Shown in pieces: positions 1 to 7,054 of a DNA stretch of 7,951 bases. Source of the stretch: Candidatus Hodarchaeota archaeon (GTDB lineage: Archaea; Asgardarchaeota; Heimdallarchaeia; Hodarchaeales; Hodarchaeaceae); the NCBI GenBank assembly GCA_016839665.1, contig JAEOTU010000260.1:1-7951 (forward strand), read 5' to 3'. The position numbers and the translations under genes were made by a program. The notes below the pieces were generated by a model, which made no database searches, was not told the origin of the DNA, and saw only the letters and a list, made by a program, of their open reading frames with translations. How positions within the stretch are numbered: the stretch's first letter is position 1; the number at the start of each line of letters is the position of its first letter.

Positions 1-110
1 CAACTGAAAAAAAATGGGTTTGATTCAAAAGAAAAATAGCTATAGTCGTGTAAATAAAATATGTGGATTTCGCGTATTTTCTATACATCTCTCGGAATCA
101 GCTTAAAAAC

Positions 111-122
111 GGAGATATCTCC
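111..122. repeat. 12-bp perfect palindrome
   Basis: GGAGATATCTCC is identical to its reverse complement. It lies in a gene-free stretch (1-192) in which I see no ORF, RNA gene or other repeat. It could be a dimeric regulator site or chance; no adjacent intact gene supports an operator role. Confidence 0.3.
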
Positions 123-185
123 CGAAGTCCCGTATATTACACGGTAATTATTAACTGATATACAATTCCATGTAAGAAGAAGGCG

Positions 186-193
186 TATTTAAA
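186..193 (+). promoter_or_regulatory. possible TATA box of the decayed peptidase gene
   Basis: TATTTAAA resembles the archaeal TATA element. It lies directly at the left limit of the decayed M48 reading frame. Expected initiation about 25 bases downstream would fall inside the recognisable frame, so either the gene began later than its open frame suggests or this is a chance AT-rich match. Confidence 0.25.
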
Positions 194-815
194 CCTTGCT
201 TTTTTTTGGGGCTTCTGTTAACTTATTAGGTCTTTTGATTCCTTATTTCCAACCAGTTAGGAGAAAAAACCCTTTGATTACAAAAATCAAAGTCTTTTGA
301 GGAGTGATAGCTTTTTTAGGGGGGATTGGACTTTGATAAACCAATATATGTAACAGAAAATCAGACGTTAAAAGTTCATGTGTGAATCTATACTCTAAAA
401 ATATAACAGTTCCTTCATCATCTTTAACAGAGTATCATCGAAGTGAAATTTTAGCAGTAATAGGACATGAACTAGGCTATATTAAAAATCGTGGAAAATA
501 CACGAAAGAAATGATTTTAACCAGTTTTGCTCCAGTTGGGCTTATCTTTGGTTTAGCGTTTAGCACACAAATTCTCGGACTATCATATATCCCGTTTTTT
601 ATCCAGATTGGCTCTTATGCTTTAATGATGTTAATACTGAGTTACGTCTTTTGGCGCAATGAATACAGGGCAGATGAAGAAAGCGCACAAACAGTTGGTG
701 CTGCACTCTTATAGCTGTTTTCGAGATGTTTCAGAATCAAGTAAAGAAAGATGAGGGTTCTGACACTCACCCACCTCTTCATGACAGAATAAGAAGGTTA
801 GAATCCTTTTTGTAA
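193..815 (+). pseudogene. decayed M48-family (HtpX/Ste24-like) membrane zinc metallopeptidase
   Basis: M48 proteases are membrane-bound zinc peptidases using HExxH plus a downstream Glu. The pieces lie in three frames. Positions 193-300 give a hydrophobic segment (LLGLLIPYF, then PVRR) ending in an in-frame TGA at 298-300. Reading continues with GVIAFLGGIGL to about 333. It shifts, probably in the G-run 319-324, to a frame reading DFDKPIYVTENQTLKVHV (329-382). It then shifts again into 382-714, which holds the core: EILAVIGHELGYIKNRG, two membrane segments (about 531-650) and the third-ligand motif NEYRADEE. A last shift near 700-711 restores the tail THPPLHDRIRRLESFL, ending TAA 813-815, which is the usual M48 C-terminus. 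The second zinc His of HExxH is Tyr (TAT 478-480, one transition from CAT). A stop, about three frameshifts and the lost ligand together indicate real decay rather than a single sequencing error. Confidence 0.85.
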
Positions 816-832
816 TTGAGAACGCCAACGTA

Positions 833-861
833 TTTTTTCCAAAGAATTTCTACCTTTTTTT
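833..861 (+). terminator. oligo-T tracts downstream of the peptidase pseudogene
   Basis: Two T-runs on the + strand, 833-838 (T6) and 855-861 (T7), follow the last stop of the M48 remnant by about 20 and 40 bases without a strong hairpin. This fits archaeal intrinsic termination on U-tracts and is probably a leftover of the dead gene. It would not terminate the minus-strand gene ending at 920, for which I see no clear T-run. Confidence 0.4.
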
Positions 862-919
862 ATAATTTATCTTAAATCTTAGAGAGATTACTTTTTTCTT
901 AATTGTAGAACTTAGAAAG

Positions 920-3900
920 TTAGGATCTTCTTTCTTCTCTTATTTTTGATCTTACTATCGATTTCTCTAATTCCTCTAAATATTCTTCAATCCATCTGAT
1001 TACCCATTCATTATTTTCTGTTTTTCTGAACTCTAAAAGCTCCATTTTCTTCTGTAGAAAATGATCAGTAGCAGAACCTGTCCAGCCCTCAGTCGAATAG
1101 TTAGCAGAAAAACTTTCTCGAACATCATCTTGATCTCCATATCTGACTAGCAATTCTCTGGCAACACAGATTTTTTCTTCGGAGGAGAAAAGATAAGGAG
1201 GAACAAAGGTGGCTAAATATCTAGCCCTAGTTTCTTTTGCTTTTTCAACCCATTCCCATATCAGATTGGGATTAATGAGTTCTATTATCCCAGGTCTTCC
1301 TGACAAACCTTTTTGTCCTCTAAGCCATTGATTAAGATAGAATGCTCTTTTGTCTAATGGAGGACCCAAATATTTTGTTATTTTAGACCATAGCTCATTT
1401 GGATTTCTTCCTAACATTTCATCTAAAATATCGTATAATTGTGAATTGAACCCCTCCAATATGCTTTGCTTATTGCCAAAAGATTTTAGCATTTGTTCGG
1501 CCAGTTGGTTTTCAGTTTCTGGAAACTGGTTGGTTAACATTTTTGTTATCTCTTTCCAGTAATACACGCTCATATCTCCTGGTCCCTGATTCCATCTATC
1601 CCAAAATTTAGAATGTAACAACAAATTTAATGCTAGATCTTTGTTAAGCACTTTTGTGCTTTTGTGGTAATAGTAGAAAAACAAGTCGAGAGCTATTACT
1701 TTGCTTGAATCTGACTCTTCGTTAAGCAGGAAATCAATTAAATCCAAAAACACTTGTTCTGATAATTGTTGGATAGTTCTTCCATATTTGAAAATGCCTA
1801 AACTTTCGATTTTTATTTCTCTGTTCTTAGCCATTAATATAATCCGTTTTGCAGCTCTGTTCGTCATTCCAGAGCGCCAAGTTAATTCTGGAATTAATTC
1901 TTTAGACCACTTATCACTGGATAATGAGTCTAGTTTTTCCTCCCACAGTGATGTTTCTCTCGTAAATATGGCTTTTAAAAAACCCCCAAGAAAATTTAAT
2001 GTGCCGTTCGAACTAGCTTTCTTCTGTTCATTTAGTATTTTTTCCAGAAATGAAAATTTCGGATCAGTCATTCCTAATGCATAGCCGAATTGGTGTCCTC
2101 TTTTGGCTTGATCTGTTATCAACCATGAAAACTCGGGTTCCATTAATGCTGGTTTCTCAACTGCTTTTTTTGCCAATTTTTCAATATTGGCATCAACCCA
2201 TTTTGTATTGTATTTAGCAGTATTTCGAAAATAATCTGACACCAGATCCAATCCAACAAATCTTCTTAATTCACCAGAAAAACTTGATCCGATCAATGCT
2301 TTATTCAGAACATTCCACTCTTTTAGATCATTATCTGGTATTTTTTTTCCATCATAATGTATTATTCGTGAGACAGTTTGCATTAATTTAACTCGGTCTA
2401 CCCAAGAATATTCATTAAGACTTCTAATAGTCTTTCTAACCATTTTGGAAAATGAGGAATTAATTGCAGCTATACCCCGAGCAGCACCCAGGAGAACAGT
2501 AACGGCTTCATCTCTAATTTCCTGATCGAAAGTCTCAAGGTTCTCTTCAAGATAATTCCAAGAATTTCTGTAAACATCGAATAATTCTTTCCAATTATTA
2601 GGAGTCCATAATTTTGGAGGAGCTTTAGCCCCTTGATACTCAGCTCCTACTGTGCGAAAAAAATGGCCAGTTTGCAGAGATTTACTGAAAGCCTTCAATG
2701 CCAATCTCTTACGAATTATGGAATCAGAGTTAATTGCTTCCAAAAGGATTGGAAATCGCTCTTCCGGCGATGCTTCAGTTGGCGATAATCCACCCCACCC
2801 TGGAGAAAACAAGTCAACAAAAACCCCGCTGGCGTTATTTGCATACTCCTCATTTTCGGCCTCTCCAAGGGCGAGCAACAACCTTGCTCCATCTGCAAAG
2901 AGGTCTCTCCAAATTACTATCATTTCTAGAGCAGTAATGATCGCTCTCCTACCGACTGTAAATTTCGATAATCTATCTTTGGTCCACGTTCCAATAGTTC
3001 GCATTAAACAAGTCAAAGCCATCTTAGGATTAGCTTCTGTTAATTTCAAGAACAACAGAGATCCAATCTCAGTTTGAAGAAAATAACCATCCGAAAAAAT
3101 CCCTTCTTTAGAAAGGAATTCTCTCACTAGTTGCCTTCCTGATTCAACGGAATTGATGTATGGAATACGAGAGTTAAACCGAATTAACAGATCTGTCCTG
3201 AACTTTTCTGGTATTTTTTCAACAAATTCTTCAAAGTCAATTCCATCTCCATATGTTTCCCACCATTCTCTCAGGAGATTAATGGCCAAGAGGAATGGAG
3301 TTACATATATGTAATATTCTCCTTGAATTATTCCCCGCTGCTTTTGCTGACTAACAATTTCTTGGAATTCCATCCAATCAACCTTCACCAATTTTGCGAC
3401 CCATTTCGCTTCATAAGACACCTCATCCTTGTATCCAATTTTTTCAAATAACGACAAGCCCATTAGGACACGTTTGGTTTTCCTAAACCACTCTGACATC
3501 AGTTCAAGTTTACCTGCTATTAGCCTGTTTATAAGCGTCTGATCATTAATTGTCAAAATATCATCAGGAGTAGATAGTCCTAAACTATAGTTTTCTGCTA
3601 ACAACATAGCAATTCTTGGATAGCCATCTGCAAAACCAACAATTCTATCAACAATATCCGAGGGTAATCCAGAAACTTCTACAGAAAGAAGTTCTTTTAT
3701 TTTGTTCTCGGACAATGGTTCCAATTGAAAATGCAGTGTAGGAGGAGCTACTTTATCCATTTGATGTGAAATCGTTATCAAAGTTAATCTTCGACCTCTT
3801 CTAGAAAAAGAGTTTACAAAATATTCATGATCCTCCAAAGAACACTCATCGACAACAACTATCCCTTCTAGACTATCGTCCATTATCAAGGCGTTAAAAA

Positions 3901-4690
3901 GTTCAGAGCCTTTTAAGTTGCTTGCTCTCAAATAAATTACTGAATTACACAGATCATTGGGCGATAGAATTTCAAACGCAAGCCTAGTTTTTCCCAACCC
4001 AGACAATCCAGTAATCCTAAAAATGGGAGTTTGGTTATTGGGATTCCTTATGGTTCTTCTGATTTCCTCCAATATCTTTGACCTCTGATCTTCAGTTACG
4101 AAAATTTTTGGTTTGACAACATCTAAATTTCCTGCCCACTTCTTATACGGTAGTGATTCAGAACCATATCCTTTAATCTCTGCTACAAGAGCAACAAATC
4201 TTTGGATAAAACTCATCAGTTGATTTAAAGTGTAAACCCGAATTTTAGGATCAGAATATCCCATTTTAGCGATCTCATTTTTTATTGCCTCTTCCCGATT
4301 TCTCTTTTTTGTATCTGTAATAGCTGCAAAGAGACCGAGAATATACGTTCCTTTGTTATCGAAAAGTCTCTTAATCTCTGGTGTTAGAGGAGACTGTAAA
4401 TCTCCTCTTTCATGAAGCTCTTTTTTACATTCATTAGGCGACAAATCAGATGATTTAATCTGAAACCCCGAAGAACCTTGAGGTATAACATCTACCGCTG
4501 AAGGATCCGCATTTTGGATAACTGCATCTAATCCTCCATCTCCCACGTAAATACAATCAGGAACGTCCACTAAATTTCTTCCAATTCCGACACGTGTAGA
4601 TTCGTTCCAAAGAAGTTTCCGAAAAATTTCAACTGCTCTGTATGGACCTAGGTTAGTGAGATGTCTTGATTGCAAACTATAAACACTCAT
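920..4690 (-). CDS. STAND NTPase with N-terminal PD-(D/E)XK-like nuclease, Avs-like defence candidate
   Basis: The protein is about 1256 residues (numbered from ATG at 4690). Residues 1-180 look like a restriction-type nuclease: GDGGLDAVI with Asp55, then a hydrophobic strand carrying Gln77-Ile-Lys79 (GFQIKSS), i.e. D-X21-QxK. Next comes a P-loop NTPase: Walker A GLSGLGKT at 228-235, Walker B GIVVVDE with Asp281-Glu282, a sensor-like strand LTLITIS (about 302-308) and a GYP motif at 356-358 as in STAND/NACHT proteins. A winged-helix-like segment (about 400-470) precedes a long helical C-terminus, the expected ligand-sensing half. In known Avs proteins such a sensor binds a phage protein, oligomerises and activates the nuclease; that role here is inferred. 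A TTG at 4717 would add nine residues. I prefer the ATG because a GGGA lies 6 bases upstream and the TATA-like box at 4726-4735 predicts initiation near 4704, after the TTG. No frameshift is seen. The gene stands alone on its strand. Confidence 0.8.
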   Translation of the reverse strand: MSVYSLQSRHLTNLGPYRAVEIFRKLLWNESTRVGIGRNLVDVPDCIYVGDGGLDAVIQNADPSAVDVIPQGSSGFQIKSSDLSPNECKKELHERGDLQSPLTPEIKRLFDNKGTYILGLFAAITDTKKRNREEAIKNEIAKMGYSDPKIRVYTLNQLMSFIQRFVALVAEIKGYGSESLPYKKWAGNLDVVKPKIFVTEDQRSKILEEIRRTIRNPNNQTPIFRITGLSGLGKTRLAFEILSPNDLCNSVIYLRASNLKGSELFNALIMDDSLEGIVVVDECSLEDHEYFVNSFSRRGRRLTLITISHQMDKVAPPTLHFQLEPLSENKIKELLSVEVSGLPSDIVDRIVGFADGYPRIAMLLAENYSLGLSTPDDILTINDQTLINRLIAGKLELMSEWFRKTKRVLMGLSLFEKIGYKDEVSYEAKWVAKLVKVDWMEFQEIVSQQKQRGIIQGEYYIYVTPFLLAINLLREWWETYGDGIDFEEFVEKIPEKFRTDLLIRFNSRIPYINSVESGRQLVREFLSKEGIFSDGYFLQTEIGSLLFLKLTEANPKMALTCLMRTIGTWTKDRLSKFTVGRRAIITALEMIVIWRDLFADGARLLLALGEAENEEYANNASGVFVDLFSPGWGGLSPTEASPEERFPILLEAINSDSIIRKRLALKAFSKSLQTGHFFRTVGAEYQGAKAPPKLWTPNNWKELFDVYRNSWNYLEENLETFDQEIRDEAVTVLLGAARGIAAINSSFSKMVRKTIRSLNEYSWVDRVKLMQTVSRIIHYDGKKIPDNDLKEWNVLNKALIGSSFSGELRRFVGLDLVSDYFRNTAKYNTKWVDANIEKLAKKAVEKPALMEPEFSWLITDQAKRGHQFGYALGMTDPKFSFLEKILNEQKKASSNGTLNFLGGFLKAIFTRETSLWEEKLDSLSSDKWSKELIPELTWRSGMTNRAAKRIILMAKNREIKIESLGIFKYGRTIQQLSEQVFLDLIDFLLNEESDSSKVIALDLFFYYYHKSTKVLNKDLALNLLLHSKFWDRWNQGPGDMSVYYWKEITKMLTNQFPETENQLAEQMLKSFGNKQSILEGFNSQLYDILDEMLGRNPNELWSKITKYLGPPLDKRAFYLNQWLRGQKGLSGRPGIIELINPNLIWEWVEKAKETRARYLATFVPPYLFSSEEKICVARELLVRYGDQDDVRESFSANYSTEGWTGSATDHFLQKKMELLEFRKTENNEWVIRWIEEYLEELEKSIVRSKIREERRS

Positions 4691-4725
4691 TTCATATCCC
4701 ACTATTATTAGCGACAATAATTAGA

Positions 4726-4735
4726 CTATATATTG
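4726..4735 (-). promoter_or_regulatory. TATA-like promoter element of the STAND gene
   Basis: On the minus strand this reads CAATATATAG. Its centre is about 40 bases before the ATG at 4690, so a start site about 25 bases downstream would give a short leader of roughly 14 bases. That leader would include the GGGA before the ATG. This spacing supports the ATG over the upstream TTG. Confidence 0.45.
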
Positions 4736-4897
4736 ACCCTGAATAATTAATTAACTAGTAAAAATTACTTCTACACGGGCACTTTAGAATTTTAACTCTT
4801 AGTGTAAAGGTGAAGATGGATAACCATGTGTTCTTCTCCATCTGAAAAATAAACTTGGAAACTGAAAATCAAATGTTTAAAATGTCAAGGTGGTTTT

Positions 4898-4951
4898 ATG
4901 AATTCCGTATTGGGATATTTGGTCCTTTCTTGGGTTGCATTGATGATCTGA
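4898..4951 (+). CDS. possible 17-residue hydrophobic peptide
   Basis: ATG at 4898 follows AAGGTGG with a 5-base spacer, the best ribosome-binding sequence in the window. The frame encodes MNSVLGYLVLSWVALMI and stops at TGA 4949-4951. It is almost entirely hydrophobic after residue 3, as expected of a small membrane peptide, a leader peptide, or the first transmembrane helix of a gene that has lost the rest. It lies 20 bases before the next + strand frame. I do not recognise it, and a frame this short can arise by chance. Confidence 0.25.
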   Translation: MNSVLGYLVLSWVALMI

Positions 4952-4970
4952 TTCTAAATGTCGATCAACG

Positions 4971-5493
4971 ATGGATTTTGAAGAAAACATAACTATGAAT
5001 AGTCACACAGTTCTCACCGACGACTTCAACGCTACAGTTTTCGCCTTTTGTCTGCTCTCAAAGGATGAGGTATTTTTCACGAAACTCTCACCATACTTCT
5101 TTAGAGGAGAGCATTTTGCACGATTCAAAAATGGTGTCTATGAGTACCAGAGTAGCCCTGAAAAGGGATTTTTACTACTTTCCAAGGAAAACGCTAAAAA
5201 ATGGTTTAGTCTGCTCAAGACGGATAAGTTAGAGAAACTAGCGAAACAAAAAGAAAACGTTACTCAGAATCTTTGTGTGTTCTTCAATGATTATTTCTTT
5301 GATATATATTCTTCCTGATGGAAGGACCTACTTATTCTCTCCTCTGGATGAAACTGGAATACGCACTCAAATGAAGGCTTTTAAGAACCTTGAAAAAGTG
5401 ATCCAAGAAGTTGTTGCAAAGAACTGGCATGACTACTCGATTTTGTCTCATAATATTGAAATCTTCCAAAAGGAAATCAATGAAACCGCTTGA
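4971..5493 (+). pseudogene. unrecognised protein, frameshifted at an AT repeat
   Basis: Two overlapping frames read as one protein of about 174 residues. The first (4971-5318) ends FFNDYFFDIYSS; the second, open through 5493, enters as ILPDGRTYLFSPLDE and has only a GTG (5275) as a start. Inserting one AT unit in GATATATATT (5301-5310) makes the reading run on smoothly as FFDIYILPDGRTYLFSP, so loss of one AT dinucleotide explains the break. The protein looks soluble, with aromatic-rich strands early (KLSPYFFRGEHFARF) and a helical C-terminus (MKAFKNLEKVIQEVVAKNW). I recognise no family. An internal ATG at 4995 is an alternative start; neither has a clear Shine-Dalgarno. It is divergent from the STAND gene, and its tail overlaps the next ORF. 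A sequencing error, or programmed slippage at the repeat, are alternatives to true inactivation. Confidence 0.5.
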
Positions 5494-5596
5494 TGACCTG
5501 CGCGCGCAGTTTCTAATAAAAGAGAAAAGAGAAGATTCTAAAATCTTTAATTATTCTAGAAATAGAAAGTTAGAAACTTTAGTGTTAAGTGGCTAA
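5480..5596 (+). CDS. short overlapping ORF of 38 residues, possibly the start of a truncated gene
   Basis: ATG at 5480 overlaps the 3' end of the preceding frame by 14 bases and has AAAAGGA six bases upstream, an arrangement typical of translational coupling in an operon. The peptide is charged and probably helical at first (MKPLDDLRAQFLIKEKRED) and ends with LETLVLSG. Its stop (5594-5596) falls at the point where the dockerin remnant on the other strand ends (5593). I therefore suspect that this is the N-terminal piece of a longer gene cut at a recombination junction near 5590, rather than a complete small protein. No family is recognised. Confidence 0.4.
   Translation: MKPLDDLRAQFLIKEKREDSKIFNYSRNRKLETLVLSG
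5498..5509. repeat. 12-bp GC-rich palindrome
   Basis: CTGCGCGCGCAG is a perfect palindrome made of alternating CG in an otherwise AT-rich region. It lies inside the 38-residue ORF, where it encodes part of DLRAQ. It may be only a consequence of the codons used. Confidence 0.25.
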
Positions 5597-5858
5597 CTCC
5601 AACTTTCTTTATAATGGCTGCAGGCTATAACAATATCGAAGATATCGATGGTTCCTTTATAATCCATATCAAGTTTGAAAGGTAATTAGCATCTCCAAAA
5701 CTTGAACCATAAGCACTAGCCATCAGAATTATGTCAAAAATATCAACATCTCTATCAGCATCTACATTCTTGTCTGAGCCAAACACAATATATGCTAAAA
5801 CACGCAATTCCAAGTTGGGGAACGTCTTGAAATGAACCGAAGTCCAATCCAACAACAT
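5593..5858 (-). pseudogene. frameshifted C-terminal dockerin-like repeat pair of a secreted protein
   Basis: On the minus strand, 5858 downward encodes NVDADRDVDIFDIILMASAYGSSFGDANY, split here as NVDADRDVDIFD (a degenerate 12-residue calcium loop) followed by IILMASAYGSSFGDANY. A shift near 5672 then exposes a second repeat, DMDYKGTIDIFD followed by IVIACSHYKESW, ending at TAG 5593-5595. Two such loops around a GDxNY linker, the second near a terminal (H)Y-x-(E)SW, match the dockerin type I-like tails I know from large archaeal secreted proteins. In intact copies these tails follow PKD- or CARDB-like domains. Only the tail survives. Calcium ligands are missing in both loops (Asp to Asn at the start of the first, Asp to Lys in the second). 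Upstream sequence loses similarity where the + strand DUF6602-like frame begins. In dockerins these loops bind Ca2+ and a cohesin partner. Confidence 0.7.
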
Positions 5859-6062
5859 ACGAGTGCGCTAATTAAAGGCTTCATTGAGGAAGCAAGTGCT
5901 TTAAGACATCTTGATCAGAAATCGCTGAAAGGTCGATTGAGAGAGCTTTTTACGTCAAGAATACTTTCGAAGTTTCTTACCAACCAATTTGGTTCGGGAA
6001 CCGGAGTCATTATGAATCAGAGAGGTGAGCAGAGCAAGCAAATCGACATTGCCTGCAAGTGA
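5832..6062 (+). pseudogene. N-terminal fragment of a DUF6602-like protein
   Basis: The 76-residue frame from ATG 5832 has an N-terminal helix, then LKGRLRELFTSRILSKFL (32-49), GSGTGVIMNQRGEQ (54-67) and SKQIDI (68-73), stopping three residues later at TGA 6060-6062. The order KG-x-RE, G-x-G-x-I, S-x-QIDI matches the N-terminal half of DUF6602 proteins, where QIDI normally leads into a long IIYD strand and an E-x-K strand of a nuclease-like fold. Full members are roughly 250-300 residues, so more than half is missing and no other frame in the 42 bases before the next gene restores it. Its start overlaps the remains of the dockerin gene on the opposite strand. The family call rests on remembered motifs, not on a search. 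The product is presumably inactive. Confidence 0.55.
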
Positions 6063-6104
6063 TGTAAGTTGACTTTACGTTCTACGCGCGTGCAAACTCA
6101 AAAA

Positions 6105-7019
6105 TCAATATCCGTGCTCGTAGCTTGCGTCAATCCAAGTTCCATTGATATATTGAACTTTTACACCTAATGCGCTCTGAAACGCAGTTCGACTATATTT
6201 CAAATTTCGAGCTTCTATGAAATTACCTATGTACCAGGGGTCAATAATCAACCATGTTCCGTTGTACTCTACTTCGGCCCATTCATGGTCTATGTCTATG
6301 AAACGAGCTAATCTCGTCTGATATCCATCCCGTCGTAGCAGTTCTTCTATCAATAAAGCGGCTTGTTCACAAGTTCCCCACCCCTGATAGACTATCACGT
6401 CGCTCTTTGTGACGCCCCAAATTTGCATTATGCAAGGGTCAAGCAATGTTCTGCTGATCAAAATATCAATTTTGAAAATCGCCTCAGGCTTCTGGTAAGC
6501 GTTTTTAACGTTGTTATTCAGGAAGGGCGAGATGTTATTAACGTATTCTTGAAAACCCAAGTTCGCGTTTTCGGCGACAAAATCGTCAATTAATTTGCCA
6601 TTTTCTGACGCCTGCAACACGAAGACGAGTAAGAAAAATGACGTAACCAATAAGGCCACAATCAAGGATAGGACTAGGCTAAGAACAGCCAACTTGACTC
6701 CGTTTTTAACCAACTTCTTTGAGACCTTAAACACAACTTTTGACAAAAGTGCCGCTAGCAAGACGAACAGAGTGTAAACAAAAAACGAGAGAAGTGAAAC
6801 AGGCCCTAGCTGAATTGGACCGGTCAACCTCCCAACAATAAGAAGAGTAAGACCCTGAGGTGCTGCCGAAAGTCCGATGAGAACTGTAAGCGTGACAGCA
6901 AAACCAGATATCCACATTAACGTCGGAGCTGATTGCCTCAAAACCTGCTTCAACTTCCGGGTTAATGCGGATTTTTCTATCATATGAAGTTGTGAAGTTA
7001 CATCTTTAATAAAAGGCAT
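6105..7019 (-). CDS. membrane-anchored transglutaminase-like cysteine hydrolase
   Basis: 304 residues from ATG 7019. The N-terminal half has three clear membrane segments (about 34-53, 73-97 and 109-135), with Lys/Arg clusters before the first and between the second and third. By the positive-inside rule this puts the C-terminal half outside the cytoplasm. That half is a transglutaminase-like domain with a complete Cys-His-Asp triad: Cys217 in GWGTCEQAALLIEELLRR, His245 in DIDHEWAEV and Asp260 in WLIIDPWY. Archaeal and bacterial members of this superfamily are thought to be mostly proteases or amide hydrolases; the substrate is unknown. No Shine-Dalgarno precedes the ATG. A TATA-like CATATAG at 7025-7031 would fit a short transcript beginning near 7004 and starting at Met13 (6983), so the start is uncertain. 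The gene is intact, unlike its decayed neighbours at 5593-6062. It ends 42 bases from the DUF6602-like stub, tail to tail. Confidence 0.85.
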   Translation of the reverse strand: MPFIKDVTSQLHMIEKSALTRKLKQVLRQSAPTLMWISGFAVTLTVLIGLSAAPQGLTLLIVGRLTGPIQLGPVSLLSFFVYTLFVLLAALLSKVVFKVSKKLVKNGVKLAVLSLVLSLIVALLVTSFFLLVFVLQASENGKLIDDFVAENANLGFQEYVNNISPFLNNNVKNAYQKPEAIFKIDILISRTLLDPCIMQIWGVTKSDVIVYQGWGTCEQAALLIEELLRRDGYQTRLARFIDIDHEWAEVEYNGTWLIIDPWYIGNFIEARNLKYSRTAFQSALGVKVQYINGTWIDASYEHGY

Positions 7020-7054
7020 TCTGAGCTATATGAAAAACAGAAGTTGATGGGTTC

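Larger units (their letters stand above)
4718..4970. other. divergent intergenic region
   Basis: This 253-base region separates two divergent reading frames. Besides the minus-strand TATA-like box it holds: a 7-bp inverted repeat AGATGGA/TCCATCT (4814-4820 and 4837-4843, 16-base loop); a TTTAAAAT box at 4876-4883 on the + strand; and two tiny + strand frames preceded by good Shine-Dalgarno-like sequences (4816-4845, nine codons, after AAAGGTG; and 4898-4951, listed separately). No RNA gene is recognised. It may carry shared control of both flanking genes, but nothing shows this directly. Confidence 0.4.

Noticed and set aside
1..192. Possible tRNA, attachment site or CRISPR repeat at the left end
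   Set aside because: No cloverleaf, no regularly spaced repeats and no direct repeat matching the right side could be found by eye.
1350..3077. Several + strand open frames of 60-140 codons opposite the STAND gene
   Set aside because: They are the antisense of a long gene with clear domain motifs, have low-complexity Ser/Phe/Ile-rich translations, and match no family.
4690..4717. TTG start at 4717 for the STAND gene
   Set aside because: It would lie upstream of the transcript start predicted from the TATA-like box and lacks a ribosome-binding sequence; ATG at 4690 fits both. Not excluded.
4816..4845. Nine-codon ORF after AAAGGTG
   Set aside because: Too short to support as a gene on its own; kept only as a note on the intergenic region.
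6363..6777. + strand frames opposite the transglutaminase-like gene
   Set aside because: They lie wholly inside an intact gene with a complete catalytic triad on the other strand and show no motifs.
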